Source: Bacteroidales bacterium M3 (GTDB lineage: Bacteria > Bacteroidota > Bacteroidia > Bacteroidales > Muribaculaceae). Taken from it: a stretch of 64,000 nt of DNA. This document shows positions 7,447-16,628 of the stretch, one piece after another. How positions within the stretch are numbered: position 1 is the first letter of the stretch; each line of letters opens with the position of its first letter. The translations under genes and the position numbers were made by a program. The stretch covers positions 176,820-240,819 of the forward strand of contig LUJN01000012.1 of NCBI GenBank assembly GCA_001689445.1, given 5' to 3'. The notes below the pieces were generated by a model. The model made no database searches. It had not been told where the DNA came from and saw nothing but the letters and a program-made list of their open reading frames with translations.

Positions 7447-9324
7447 TCACCGTCCCATCAACAGTAACAGTATATTCACGTCGCTCGGCGAAATGCCCGG
7501 GATGCGGGACGCCTGTGCCACTGTCTCGGGACGTATCCTTTCGAGCTTCTGCCGTGCCTCGGTGGAGAGTTGGCGCAGCGACGAGTAGTCTATCTTGTCG
7601 GATAGACGCACATCCTCCAGACGGCGTATCTTGTCGGCGATAAGCCGCTCACGGTCTATATAGCCCTGATACTTTATCAATATCTCGGATGCCTCGATTA
7701 TCTCCTCGCGCCGCTCCGGCTCGATGGTGTCGAGCATGGCGGCAAGCGCGGGGACATGGGGTGCAAGCATGGCTATTGAGAGCTGCGGACGCAGTATGAG
7801 GTCATAGAGCTTCACCCCCTGCTTCAATGGAGCCGTGCCGAGAGCCTCAAGAGCGGGATTGATTATAGACGCCTTCATGGAGTAGCCACGGGCAAACTCT
7901 ATGAGGCGGTCGCGCTGCTCTCGCTTTGCCTCCATCAGCTCATAGCGCTCTCGGGTGGCAAGGCCGATTTCATGGCCTCGCGGAGTGAGACGCATGTCGG
8001 CATCATCCTGACGCAGCAGGATGCGGTATTCGGCACGCGAGGTAAACATGCGGTAAGGCTCGTCGACCCCTTTTGTCACGAGGTCGTCGATGAGCACACC
8101 TATATACGCCTCGTCGCGGCCAAGGACAAACTCTCCCCTACCCTGCACCCTAAGAGCGGCGTTTATTCCTGCGACCAATCCCTGGCCGGCGGCCTCCTCA
8201 TAGCCTGTCGTACCGTTGACCTGTCCGGCAAAATACAGCCCCTTGACACGCTTTGTCTCCAGAGTGTGCAGCAACTGCGTCGGATCGAAAAAGTCATATT
8301 CTATGGCATAGCCGGGACGGTATATCTGCACGTCGGCGAGCGCGGGCACGCTCTGCAACGCGCGTATCTGGATATCAATCGGCAGCGACGACGAGAACCC
8401 GTTGAGATAGTATTCCTGCGTCGTCTCCCCCTCCGGCTCAAGGAACAGCTGATGCTCCTCCTTGTCGGCAAAGGTGACAATCTTGGTTTCTATACTCGGG
8501 CAATATCGCGGTCCGATACTCTTTATCTGGCCGTTGTAGAGCGGCGAGTCGGGCAAGCCCTCGCGCAGGATGCCATGGGTGGTGGTGTTGGTGTAGACCG
8601 TGTAGCAGCGGCGTTGGCGCAACTTGCGGGACACCGAGCGTAGATATGAGAATTTATGGAAGTCATCCTCCCCGTCCTGCGGGGTTGTCAGCTCCCACTT
8701 TACCGTGCGCCCGTCGATGCGCACGGGCGTGCCGGTCTTCATCCGCTCGGTCGTGAAGCCCATGTCGCGGAGCTGCTCGGTGATGCCGTGGGATGCCGGC
8801 TCCGACACGCGGCCTCCGGGGAGCTGCACGCGCCCTATGTGCATCAGTCCGTTAAGGAATGTCCCCGCCGTGAGCACCACAGCCTTGGCACGGAACGTCA
8901 CCCCGAGGGCTGTCCTCACCCCCTTTACCGCATTATCCTCTATGACAAGGGAGGTCACGGAGTCCTGCCACATCGACAGATGCGGGGTATTCTCCAGTAT
9001 CTCGCGCCAGCGTGCGCTGAAACGCATACGGTCGCTCTGTGCCCTCGGGCTCCACATCGCGGGTCCCTTGGAGCGGTTGAGCATACGGAACTGTATGGCG
9101 GTCTCGTCGGTGACAATGCCCATCATGCCCCCGAGTGCGTCAATCTCGCGCACAATCTGCCCCTTGGCGATGCCACCCACGGCTGGGTTGCAGCTCATCT
9201 GGGCAATCTTGTTCATGTCGATTGTGACAAGCAGCGTCTCGGCTCCGAGACGCGCCGATGCCGATGCCGCCTCGCAGCCCGCGTGACCGGCACCTATCAC
9301 AATCACGTCATAGTCAAATCTCAT
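7447..9324 (-). CDS. mnmG: tRNA uridine-5-carboxymethylaminomethyl modification enzyme MnmG (GidA)
   Basis: A FAD-dependent enzyme that with MnmE installs the cmnm5 group at U34 of certain tRNAs. I start at MRFDYDVIVIGAG (9324, 625 aa), close to the usual length; the longer frame adds 48 low-complexity residues that overlap ybeY. The FAD dinucleotide motif is GAGHAGCEAA (11-20). Conserved motifs include MSCNPAVGG and the RYCPSIETK Cys. The C-terminal helical MnmE-binding domain ends RIPGISPSDVNILL. It is 50 bp downstream of ybeY. Confidence 0.95.
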   Translation of the reverse strand: MRFDYDVIVIGAGHAGCEAASASARLGAETLLVTIDMNKIAQMSCNPAVGGIAKGQIVREIDALGGMMGIVTDETAIQFRMLNRSKGPAMWSPRAQSDRMRFSARWREILENTPHLSMWQDSVTSLVIEDNAVKGVRTALGVTFRAKAVVLTAGTFLNGLMHIGRVQLPGGRVSEPASHGITEQLRDMGFTTERMKTGTPVRIDGRTVKWELTTPQDGEDDFHKFSYLRSVSRKLRQRRCYTVYTNTTTHGILREGLPDSPLYNGQIKSIGPRYCPSIETKIVTFADKEEHQLFLEPEGETTQEYYLNGFSSSLPIDIQIRALQSVPALADVQIYRPGYAIEYDFFDPTQLLHTLETKRVKGLYFAGQVNGTTGYEEAAGQGLVAGINAALRVQGRGEFVLGRDEAYIGVLIDDLVTKGVDEPYRMFTSRAEYRILLRQDDADMRLTPRGHEIGLATRERYELMEAKREQRDRLIEFARGYSMKASIINPALEALGTAPLKQGVKLYDLILRPQLSIAMLAPHVPALAAMLDTIEPERREEIIEASEILIKYQGYIDRERLIADKIRRLEDVRLSDKIDYSSLRQLSTEARQKLERIRPETVAQASRIPGISPSDVNILLLLMGR

Positions 9325-9374
9325 ATATCGTTTATAGTATTGTTTCTTGTCGGAAAAGGCAAGCCGCCACCGGT

Positions 9375-9812
9375 TCACGCCTTCATGGCGTCGAGCATGG
9401 CAAGGGCGGCATCCTCGTTGGCCTCCATTATCTCGCGCTCGCCCGGTCCTTTGTCGTTGATGCCGCACAGGTGGAGCACGCCGTGGATGATGACACGCGC
9501 CAATTCGCGATCATATGTCGCGCCGACAGCCTCGGCATTTGTGGCCACCGTGTCGAGCGAGATGAACATATCACCGCTCACCATGCGTCCACGGGAGTAG
9601 TCAAAGGTGATAATATCGGTATAGTAGTCATGGCGCAGAAACTCACGGTTGACACGCAGTATCTCCTCGTCGTCGCAGAAGATGTAGGTCAACGGGCCGC
9701 AGATACGGTCGTGTGAGGCGGCCACGTCAGCAATCCACCGCTCGTAAAGCGCGGTGTCAATCGCGGGCATCGCGACGCCCTCGGCGTTCCAGTCAATCCT
9801 TATCCTTGCCAT
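9375..9812 (-). CDS. ybeY: Endoribonuclease YbeY (16S rRNA 3' maturation)
   Basis: A 145-residue metalloprotein for 16S rRNA 3' processing and ribosome quality control. The start MARIRIDWN at 9812 is chosen because the promoter -7 box (9836-9843) lies just upstream and within the longer frame. The zinc motif reads HGVLHLCGINDK: two His of the usual HxxxHxxGxxH are present, and the third ligand position is Asp or shifted, as I recall from other Bacteroidales YbeY proteins. It heads the ybeY-mnmG-apt-uvrC strand group. Confidence 0.9.
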   Translation of the reverse strand: MARIRIDWNAEGVAMPAIDTALYERWIADVAASHDRICGPLTYIFCDDEEILRVNREFLRHDYYTDIITFDYSRGRMVSGDMFISLDTVATNAEAVGATYDRELARVIIHGVLHLCGINDKGPGEREIMEANEDAALAMLDAMKA

Positions 9813-9835
9813 AATAACACATGAATAGCAACACG

Positions 9836-9866
9836 CAAAATTAAGCAATTTTGCCCGATATGGCAA
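9836..9866 (-). promoter_or_regulatory. Promoter of the ybeY-mnmG-apt-uvrC group
   Basis: Reverse-strand TTG (9866-9864), then 20 nt, then TAATTTTG (9843-9836). A short inverted repeat GCAAAATT-AAGC-AATTTTGC (9835-9854) overlaps the -7 box and could be an operator, or simply AT-rich symmetry. Confidence 0.7.
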
Positions 9867-9884
9867 TACGTTATGAGGAGGTTT

Positions 9885-11114
9885 TCAGCGGAAGAAAATG
9901 TATGCCGCAACAACGCCCGCTATCGACCCGACGACATCGGCCAGGAGCGCGTAAGGGACAGCGTAGCGGGTGCGCGTGACACCGACCGATCCGAAGTAGA
10001 CGGCAAGGATGTAGAAGGTGGTGTCGGTGCTCCCCTGCACGGCCGCCGAGACACGCGACACGAAAGCATCAGGGCCGTAGGTGCTCATTAGGTCGACCAT
10101 CATGCCCCGCGAGCCTGAGCCGCTGAGGGGCTTCATCAACGCTGTGGGGAGCGCGCCGACCCACTCGGCGTCAAACCCCATCCATGCTACTGCGGCGGCA
10201 AGCGAGTCGGTGATGACATCCATCGCGCCCGATGCGCGGAACATCCCTATGGCGACAAGTATCGCCACAAGATACGGGATAATCATCACGGCGGTTTTGA
10301 ACCCCTCCTTTGCCCCCTCGATAAAGGCGTCATACATGTTGACACGCTTGCGGAGTCCCGCCGCGATAAAGCCGATTATAACGGAAAAAAGCAGGAAGTT
10401 TGCGGCAAATGCCGAATAGACCTCGACCTTCTCCTGCGGTAACGTCGAGAAGTACCATACGAGCAGACCCACCACTGCGGCGATACCCCCAAGCCACGAC
10501 AGCAGCACCGCGTCGAGTCGTATACGCTGCTTAATGCACAGCGCGACGATACCCACGAGCGTGGCGATGAATGTGGCGAGAAGTATCGGCATGAACACGT
10601 CGGTAGGATTGGACGCCCCCGCCTGGGCGCGGTACATCATTATGCCTATCGGGATAAAGCACAACCCCGAGGCATTGAGGATAAGGAACATCAGCATGGC
10701 GTCGGTAGCGGTGTCCTTGCGTGGATTGAGCTGCTGCATCTCCTGCATCGCCTTCAGCCCGAGCGGCGTCGCGGCATTGTCAAGCCCGAGCATGTTGGCC
10801 GACACGTTCATGAATATCGAGCCCATCGCCGGGTGTCCCTTTGGGATGCCGGGGAACAACCGCGAGAATAGCGGCGAAATCATGCGCCCGAAAAACTGGA
10901 TGACACCGCCGCGCTCGCCAATCTTCATCAGACCCATCCACAGGGAGAGCACCCCCGTGAGACCGAGTGAAATCTCAAAGGCCGTCGCCGCGGAGTTGAA
11001 CGACGCGTTCATGATTGACGACCATATCGCCAAATCCCCGCAGAAAATCGTGCGCCCGAGAGCGACCGCAAACGCGATGACAAAAAATGCAATCCAGATA
11101 TAATTGAGTACCAT
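9885..11114 (-). CDS. SpmA/SpmB-like fused nucleoside-recognition (Gate) membrane protein
   Basis: Starting at MVLNYIWIAFFVIA (11114) gives 409 residues. A longer frame to 11225 is possible, but candidate -7 boxes (TAAGTTTG at 11132-11139; TATGTTTG at 11212-11219) lie inside it. The protein has two Gate-type halves with many membrane helices. The first half contains NVSANMLGLDNAATPLG, as in spore maturation protein A. The second contains KEGFKTAVMIIPYLVA and GSRGMMVDLM, as in SpmB, and ends VGSIAGVVAAYIFF. The fused form occurs in non-sporulating Bacteroidota, where the role is not known; transport is the best guess. Confidence 0.85.
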   Translation of the reverse strand: MVLNYIWIAFFVIAFAVALGRTIFCGDLAIWSSIMNASFNSAATAFEISLGLTGVLSLWMGLMKIGERGGVIQFFGRMISPLFSRLFPGIPKGHPAMGSIFMNVSANMLGLDNAATPLGLKAMQEMQQLNPRKDTATDAMLMFLILNASGLCFIPIGIMMYRAQAGASNPTDVFMPILLATFIATLVGIVALCIKQRIRLDAVLLSWLGGIAAVVGLLVWYFSTLPQEKVEVYSAFAANFLLFSVIIGFIAAGLRKRVNMYDAFIEGAKEGFKTAVMIIPYLVAILVAIGMFRASGAMDVITDSLAAAVAWMGFDAEWVGALPTALMKPLSGSGSRGMMVDLMSTYGPDAFVSRVSAAVQGSTDTTFYILAVYFGSVGVTRTRYAVPYALLADVVGSIAGVVAAYIFFR

Positions 11115-11354
11115 TGCCGAGTGATTTTCCACAAACTTACCAATTTTCCCCCAATAATCCACGCTATTTCCTAAAAGCCCGAAATCGCCGAGCGCCCAAA
11201 ACAAACATAACACATTATTTATCAAATAATTAACCTAATATCAAGTCGCCTGAGAATTGAATATTTACCAAAACCCGTCCCCACGCCCGCAAAAATCGGA
11301 GTTTAGCAATGATAACCGATGAGGGCTCTTTACTGCCAATTCACGAAAATGCCA

Positions 11355-11362
11355 TACCTTTG
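11355..11362 (+). promoter_or_regulatory. -7 box of the AlkD-like gene
   Basis: TACCTTTG lies 16 nt before the ATG at 11379 and inside the longer possible reading frame, which supports the downstream start. No clear TTG lies at the expected distance upstream. Confidence 0.5.
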
Positions 11363-11378
11363 TAAAAATATACAATTT

Positions 11379-12083
11379 ATGAACGAGCAATGGAAAGAGG
11401 AACTTCGCGCTGCGGCAAAACCAGAAAAGATTGATGTCCTGTCGCGATTTTTCAAGACAGGCCCCGGAGAGTATGGCGAGGGCGACCGATTTATCGGTCT
11501 GACCGTCCCCGACAACCGCGCCATGTCGCGGCAACACCGCGACGCATCGCTTGAAGAAATCTCCGCTATGCTCCATGAGGAGATACATGAGTTTCGCCTT
11601 GCAGGGCTATTGGCCCTCGTGGCAAAATTTTCAAAGGAGCGTGACAACAACCGCCGCCGCGAGATTGTCGACTTCTACCTCGCCCACGCCGAGCGCATCA
11701 ACAACTGGGACCTCGTCGACCTCTCGGCTCCGCAGATACTCGGCGCGTGGCTACTCGACAACCCCTCCCCTACCCTACTCGACCGGCTTGGCAATGACGG
11801 TTGTCTGTGGCGGCAACGCATCGCCATCGTCGCGACCTATACGCTCATCAAGGCCAACAGGCTCGACGACACCTTCCGCCTCGCCGAGCATTACCTCACC
11901 CACCCCCATCCTCTCATCCACAAGGCGACCGGCTGGATGCTTCGCGAGGCCGGCAAACGCGACCTCGACCGCCTCCGCGCCTTCCTCGACACCCACGCCG
12001 ACAAAATGCCCCGCACCGCACTGCGCTACGCCATCGAAAAAATGGATGCCGACGAGCGCAAGCACATAATGAATAAATCATGA
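11379..12083 (+). CDS. DNA alkylation repair (AlkD-like HEAT repeat) protein
   Basis: A 234-residue protein of the AlkC/AlkD superfamily, DNA glycosylases that remove bulky or cationic alkylated purines using HEAT-like helical repeats. Visible motifs are SRFFKTGPGEYGEGDRFIG near the N-terminus, INNWDLVDLSAPQILGAWL in the middle and HKATGWMLREAGKRD near the C-terminus. The last two are the conserved NWDLVD and GWMLRE elements of the family. It is divergent from the SpmAB-like gene and 90 bp upstream of metY. Confidence 0.88.
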   Translation: MNEQWKEELRAAAKPEKIDVLSRFFKTGPGEYGEGDRFIGLTVPDNRAMSRQHRDASLEEISAMLHEEIHEFRLAGLLALVAKFSKERDNNRRREIVDFYLAHAERINNWDLVDLSAPQILGAWLLDNPSPTLLDRLGNDGCLWRQRIAIVATYTLIKANRLDDTFRLAEHYLTHPHPLIHKATGWMLREAGKRDLDRLRAFLDTHADKMPRTALRYAIEKMDADERKHIMNKS

Positions 12084-12128
12084 CTCATTATATTTATAAA
12101 TAGGTGTACCGACTATTGATAAATTGAG

Positions 12129-12136
12129 TAATTTTG
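12129..12136 (+). promoter_or_regulatory. -7 box of metY
   Basis: TAATTTTG is followed by 37 nt to the metY ATG. The -33 element is weak (no TTG at 19-21 nt upstream). Confidence 0.45.
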
Positions 12137-12173
12137 CAGAAATTAGAAAACGACAATTAATACACCATATCAT

Positions 12174-13454
12174 ATGTCACAGGAAATGAGCAAGGATACC
12201 ATCTGCGTGCAGGCAGGATGGCAACCGACCAAAGGACAGCCCCGCGTGCTGCCCATCTACCAGAGCACGACGTTCAAGTACGACACCAGCGAGCAGATGG
12301 CACGGCTATTTGACCTTGAGGACTCGGGCTATTTCTACACGCGTCTGCAAAATCCCACCAACGATGCCGTGGCGGCCAAGATTGCCGCCCTTGAGGGGGG
12401 CGTCGCCGCGATGCTCACTTCAAGCGGACAGGCCGCCAACTTCTACGCCGTGTTCAACATCTGCGAGGCCGGCGACCACTTCGTCTGCTCCTCGGCGATA
12501 TACGGCGGCACCTACAACCTGTTCGGAGTGACGATGAAGAAGCTCGGCATCGACGTGACATTCGTGTCGCCCGACGCCACAGAGGAGGAACTCGATGCCG
12601 CGTTCCGTCCCAACACCAAAGCCCTCTTCGGCGAGACCATCTCCAACCCCTCGCTTGAGGTGCTTGACATCGAGAAGTTTGCCCGTGTCGCTCACCGTCA
12701 CGGCGTGCCCCTGATTGTCGACAACACCTTCCCAACCCCCATCAACTGCCGCCCGTTCGAGTGGGGAGCCGACATCGTGACCCACTCCACGACCAAGTAT
12801 ATGGACGGACATGCCGTCAGCGTCGGCGGCGCGATAGTCGACAGCGGCAACTTTGACTGGGATGCCCACGCCGACAAGTTCCCCGGCCTGTGCACTCCCG
12901 ACGAGTCCTACCACGGCCTGACCTACACCAAGGCTTTCGGCAAGCAGGCCTACATCACCAAGGCGACAGCCCAGCTGATGCGCGACCTCGGCAGCATCCA
13001 GTCGCCGCAAAACGCCTTCCTGCTCAACCTCGGGCTTGAGACCCTCCACCTGCGCGTGCCCCGCCACTGCTCCAACGCCCAGCGTGTCGCCGAGTACCTC
13101 GCCGCCAACGACAAGGTTGCATGGGTCAACTACAGCGGACTGCCCGACAACAAGTACCACACCCTCGCTGAGAAATACCTCCCCGACGGGTCGTGTGGCG
13201 TTGTGTCATTCGGTCTGAAAGGGGGCCGTGACGTGGCCATCAGGTTCATGGACGCCCTCAAGTTTGTCGCAATCGTGACCCACGTCGCCGATGCACGCAC
13301 ATGCGTCCTCCACCCGGCAAGCCACACCCACCGTCAGATGACCGACGAGCAACTGCTGGAAGCCGGCGTGCGACCCGACCTCATCCGCCTCTCCGTCGGC
13401 ATAGAAAATCCCGACGACATCATCGCCGACATCGAGCAGGCCCTCAACGCTTAA
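12174..13454 (+). CDS. metY: O-acetylhomoserine aminocarboxypropyltransferase (sulfhydrylase)
   Basis: A 426-residue PLP enzyme of the Cys/Met metabolism family that makes homocysteine (or methionine) from O-acetylhomoserine and sulfide (or methanethiol). The PLP lysine is K208 in HSTTKYMDGH. GYFYTRLQNPT (52-62) and VDNTFPTPINCRPFEWGAD are typical of MetY rather than the shorter MetB/MetC. No SAM riboswitch is visible in the 90-bp upstream gap. A truncated antitoxin gene follows 19 bp later. Confidence 0.92.
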   Translation: MSQEMSKDTICVQAGWQPTKGQPRVLPIYQSTTFKYDTSEQMARLFDLEDSGYFYTRLQNPTNDAVAAKIAALEGGVAAMLTSSGQAANFYAVFNICEAGDHFVCSSAIYGGTYNLFGVTMKKLGIDVTFVSPDATEEELDAAFRPNTKALFGETISNPSLEVLDIEKFARVAHRHGVPLIVDNTFPTPINCRPFEWGADIVTHSTTKYMDGHAVSVGGAIVDSGNFDWDAHADKFPGLCTPDESYHGLTYTKAFGKQAYITKATAQLMRDLGSIQSPQNAFLLNLGLETLHLRVPRHCSNAQRVAEYLAANDKVAWVNYSGLPDNKYHTLAEKYLPDGSCGVVSFGLKGGRDVAIRFMDALKFVAIVTHVADARTCVLHPASHTHRQMTDEQLLEAGVRPDLIRLSVGIENPDDIIADIEQALNA

Positions 13455-13473
13455 TTCTAAAATATAGAATTTA

Positions 13474-13746
13474 ATGTTAACACAAATCGAGACAGACGAG
13501 CAGTACACTTGGGCATTGAAGCACGTGGAGGAGCTTTTGCCATATGTGACTGATGACACACCAGTCACCGATCCCAAAAGCAAGGAGCTTGAATTGCTAT
13601 CACACCTCGTAGCTGACTACTCCGACAAACACTTCACTTTAGGAGAACCATCTTATATCTCCGGCAAAAGCGAGCCGACCCTGAAAGTGGCTCGCGAGAT
13701 GAGCCGTAAACTGAATATTGATGCAAATATCGTATTAGGCGTATAG
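13474..13746 (+). CDS. HigA-like antitoxin lacking its helix-turn-helix core (internally deleted)
   Basis: A 90-residue product. Residues 1-62 (TDEQYTWALKHVEELLPYV, DDTPVTDPKSKELELLSHLV, HFTLGEPS) match the N-terminal half of HigA-type antitoxins. Residues 63-90 (ISGKSEPTLKVAREMSRKLN through IVLGV) match the extreme C-terminus of the same family. The roughly 30 residues normally between them, which carry the XRE helix-turn-helix, are absent, and the join keeps the reading frame. No HigB toxin frame is adjacent. It is best read as a solitary remnant that has lost DNA binding. A natural short variant cannot be excluded. Confidence 0.65.
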   Translation: MLTQIETDEQYTWALKHVEELLPYVTDDTPVTDPKSKELELLSHLVADYSDKHFTLGEPSYISGKSEPTLKVAREMSRKLNIDANIVLGV

Positions 13747-13750
13747 TAAA

Positions 13751-14524
13751 ATGGGCAAGATTTCAGCGACTATCATTACCTACAACGAAGAGCGGCGCAT
13801 CGAGGCGTGCCTGCGGTCGCTCAACGGGATTGCCGACGAGATTATCGTCGTCGACTCCTTCTCGACCGACGGCACGGTGGATATATGCCGCCGCTACGGC
13901 TGCAAGATCACCCAACGCCGCTTTCAGGGCTATGGCGCACAGCGGCAGTATGCCACCTCGATGACGACCCACAGCTACGTGTTGTCGCTTGATGCCGACG
14001 AGGAGCTGTCGCCTGCGCTTAGGGCGTCGCTGATGAAGCTGAAACAGGAAGGGTTTGCCCACCGTGTTTATGCCTTTTCGCGCCTCAACTTCTATTGCGG
14101 TGTTCCCGTGCGCCACTGCGGGTGGTATCCCGATGTCCAGATACGCCTGTTTGACAAGCGGTATGCCAACTGGAACCTGCGCGATGTCCACGAGCGCGTG
14201 ATATTCCCCGATACCCTACGTCCCGCGCCGGTCGATGGCGACATACTCCACTACCGGTGCTCGACACCCGATGAATACCGCCGTAAGGAGCGGCGTCATG
14301 CCGGCATCAGAGCTCGAGTCATCGCCACACAAAACGACAGTGTCAGTGCGTTGACCCCTTTTTTCAAGGGCATCGGCGCATTTGTCGGCTGCTTCTTGGG
14401 CGACGGCGCGATATTCGACGGCCCCGAGGGACGCGCGATATGCCGCGAGAAATTCAACTCCACCATGATGGCCTACCGCATGGCACGCCGTCAGCTACGT
14501 CGCGAAAACAAAATGACCAAGTAG
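13751..14524 (+). CDS. Family 2 glycosyltransferase (WaaE/KdtX-like)
   Basis: A 257-residue GT-A glycosyltransferase. The N-terminal SATIITYNEERRIEACLRSL and EIIVVDSFSTDGT give the nucleotide-sugar site, and LSLDADEELS gives the metal-binding DxD. The order of motifs and the WNLRDVHERV segment match the beta-1,4-glucosyltransferase (WaaE/KdtX) group acting on LPS inner core. No signal peptide is seen; it is likely cytoplasmic or peripheral. It starts 4 bp after the HigA-like remnant and begins a plus-strand run of glycan genes. Confidence 0.85.
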   Translation: MGKISATIITYNEERRIEACLRSLNGIADEIIVVDSFSTDGTVDICRRYGCKITQRRFQGYGAQRQYATSMTTHSYVLSLDADEELSPALRASLMKLKQEGFAHRVYAFSRLNFYCGVPVRHCGWYPDVQIRLFDKRYANWNLRDVHERVIFPDTLRPAPVDGDILHYRCSTPDEYRRKERRHAGIRARVIATQNDSVSALTPFFKGIGAFVGCFLGDGAIFDGPEGRAICREKFNSTMMAYRMARRQLRRENKMTK

Positions 14525-14532
14525 AGCAACAC

Positions 14533-14556
14533 GTAGGGGCGCTATACATAGCGCCC
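14533..14556 (+). repeat. GTAGG-headed hairpin (REP-like)
   Basis: GTAGG head, then stem GGCGCTAT, loop AC, stem ATAGCGCC. The same class, with loop AT or GT, recurs at 27270, 29081 and 32292. Confidence 0.7.
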
Positions 14557-14588
14557 GCGCCCACCAAAACAAGCAACACCAACCCCGT

Positions 14589-15659
14589 ATGAAGATAATC
14601 CACTTAGTGAGCAACAAGTCATGGGGCGGCGGCGAGCAGTATGTGCTCGACCTCGCCCGCGAACAGCGTCGCCACGGGCACGATGTAGCCATCGTGAGCC
14701 GCCGCGTGGAGGCCGTTACGAGCCGGTTTGCAGCCGAGGGATTCCCCGTGGTCACCATGCCGCTCAAAGGGACTATCGACATCATAAGCCCCCTGCAACT
14801 GAGCCGCTGCATCGCCAAGGCGGGAAACGCCGTGATACATGTGCACAACTTCAAGGATGCCATCGTAGCCACACGTGCCCGCTCGCTGTCGGGCAACACC
14901 GGAGTAAGAATCATACTGACACGCCATCTTGTAAAACCGGCCAAACGGTCGCGCCACTACACGTCGCTCTACCGTCAGATAGATGCGATGGTATTTGTGT
15001 CGCATCTCGCCATGGATGAGTTCCTGTCAAGTCGTCCCGACATCGACACCGATCGCATGACAGTGATACACAACGGCGTGACAATACCCGACATATTCCC
15101 TTCCCCAAATGCCGTGAAAGGCACGCTGACGTTGATGTACCACGGTCGCATATCCTCCGAAAAGGGGATTGACACCCTCATTAATGCACTGGCCCTCGTC
15201 AAGGAACTGCCGCTGCGAGTGGTGATAGCAGGGACAGGCAAGCCGGAGTATGTCGCGACCCTGCGCCGACAGGCGGCACTCGCCGGAGTGGACGGCATCA
15301 TCGAGTGGGCGGGGCATGTCAATGATATCCATACGCTAATAGCCACGGCCGACATAGGCATCGCCCCGTCGCGCGCCCGCGAATCCTTCGGTCTTGCGCC
15401 GGTGGAGTATATGGCTCACGGCAAGCCCGTGATAACCACCTCAAACGGAGCACAGCGGGAGTACATCACCGACGGTGTGGACGGCCTGCTCGTCGCGCCC
15501 GACTCCCCCGAGGAAATAGCCGAGGCAATCAAGCATCTCGCGGCCAATCCCGACGAGAGGGAACGCATCGGAACTGCGGCACGCGCCACAACCATAGAGC
15601 GGCTGAGTTTCGAGCGGTTTTACCGCGAGATAATGACAGTTTATAAAAAGCTATTATAG
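14589..15659 (+). CDS. Family 4 glycosyltransferase
   Basis: A 356-residue GT-B enzyme. The N-terminal Rossmann half begins MKIIHLVSNKSWGGGEQYVL. The C-terminal donor half has LMYHGRISSEKGIDTLINAL and the EX7E-type segment ESFGLAPVEYMAHGKPVI. It is probably an inner-membrane-associated transferase for LPS core or O-glycan; the sugar cannot be named. The stop TAG (15657-15659) lies inside a 9-bp tandem repeat. Confidence 0.88.
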   Translation: MKIIHLVSNKSWGGGEQYVLDLAREQRRHGHDVAIVSRRVEAVTSRFAAEGFPVVTMPLKGTIDIISPLQLSRCIAKAGNAVIHVHNFKDAIVATRARSLSGNTGVRIILTRHLVKPAKRSRHYTSLYRQIDAMVFVSHLAMDEFLSSRPDIDTDRMTVIHNGVTIPDIFPSPNAVKGTLTLMYHGRISSEKGIDTLINALALVKELPLRVVIAGTGKPEYVATLRRQAALAGVDGIIEWAGHVNDIHTLIATADIGIAPSRARESFGLAPVEYMAHGKPVITTSNGAQREYITDGVDGLLVAPDSPEEIAEAIKHLAANPDERERIGTAARATTIERLSFERFYREIMTVYKKLL

Positions 15660-15689
15660 CTATAATAGCCATAATAGCTATTAACAGCC
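15650..15689. repeat. 9-bp tandem repeat at the 3' end of the GT4 gene
   Basis: Units GCTATTATA, GCTATAATA, GCCATAATA, GCTATTAAC. The first units encode the last residues and the stop codon of the GT4 gene. Confidence 0.65.
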
Positions 15690-15709
15690 AAACCACTAAC
15701 CGATTGAAT

Positions 15710-16627
15710 ATGAAAGATACGATTGAGATTGTATGTGGCATAGACGACAACTACGTGAAATATTGCGTGGCGATGCTCACGTCGCTGTTTGAGAACAACA
15801 AGGATGAGAAGTTCCGCATACACGTCCTTGCCGATGTCATGTCGGAGCAATCGGTCAAGACGCTGACCGACTGGATAGAGGGCCGATATGGCCACAAGTT
15901 GCAGATGCATATCATCGACAAGGAGACATTCTCATTCTGCCCTGACCCGGGTCTATACTATTCCATGGCGACCTACTACCGCTGCTTCATGACCGACATA
16001 CTGCCGGAGGATGTCCACAAGGCACTCTATCTCGACAGCGACATGATAGTGACGGGAAGCATCCGCGAGCTGTGGGACACCGACCTCTCCGACCGCTCAA
16101 TCGGTGTGGTGGAGGATATGACGAGCATATTCCCGCGCCACTACGAGCGTCTGCATTACGCACCCGAATATTCCTACTTCAACGCAGGAATGGTACTGTT
16201 CAACCTCGACTACTGGCGCGAACATCACCTCGGGGAGGTGATAGCCGACTACATAAAGCGTTATCCCGAGCGTCTGGAGGTCAACGATCAGGATGCCCTC
16301 AACGCCACCACCTGCGGCACGCGGCTGTTCCTGCCGCTACGGTGGAACATGCAGGATGGTTTTTTCCGCCGCAAGCACTACACAACCCGCTCCAAAGCCG
16401 AGATAAAGGAGGAACGGCGCAACGCGGCGATAATCCACTTCACGGGTGTCAAGAAACCTTGGCACGAGAAATGCGTACACCCCTACAAGCGTGATTTCCA
16501 ACGGTATCTCGACATGACCCCGTGGTGCGGCGAGCGCGAGCCGATAAACCTGCTATACCGCCTCAACACGCTCACTTTCCCGCTGCAAAACCTTTTGCAC
16601 CTTAAAAACGGCTACAGCCGGTTCTGA
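15710..16627 (+). CDS. Family 8 glycosyltransferase
   Basis: The ATG at 15710 (MKDTIEIVCGID, 305 aa) is preferred over an in-frame TTG six bases upstream. The GT8 signature is complete: IVCGIDDNYV, ATYYRCFMTDIL, the metal-binding DxD in ALYLDSDMIVTG (about 105-116), FNAGMVLFNLDYWR, and HFTGVKKPWH near the end. Relatives are LPS galactosyl/glucosyltransferases (WaaI/WaaJ, RfaJ-like). It is the fourth gene of the plus-strand glycan run. Confidence 0.9.
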   Translation: MKDTIEIVCGIDDNYVKYCVAMLTSLFENNKDEKFRIHVLADVMSEQSVKTLTDWIEGRYGHKLQMHIIDKETFSFCPDPGLYYSMATYYRCFMTDILPEDVHKALYLDSDMIVTGSIRELWDTDLSDRSIGVVEDMTSIFPRHYERLHYAPEYSYFNAGMVLFNLDYWREHHLGEVIADYIKRYPERLEVNDQDALNATTCGTRLFLPLRWNMQDGFFRRKHYTTRSKAEIKEERRNAAIIHFTGVKKPWHEKCVHPYKRDFQRYLDMTPWCGEREPINLLYRLNTLTFPLQNLLHLKNGYSRF

Positions 16628-16628
16628 C

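Noticed and set aside
12084..12173. SAM riboswitch ahead of metY
   Set aside because: Only 90 bp, AT-rich, with no conserved riboswitch core visible.
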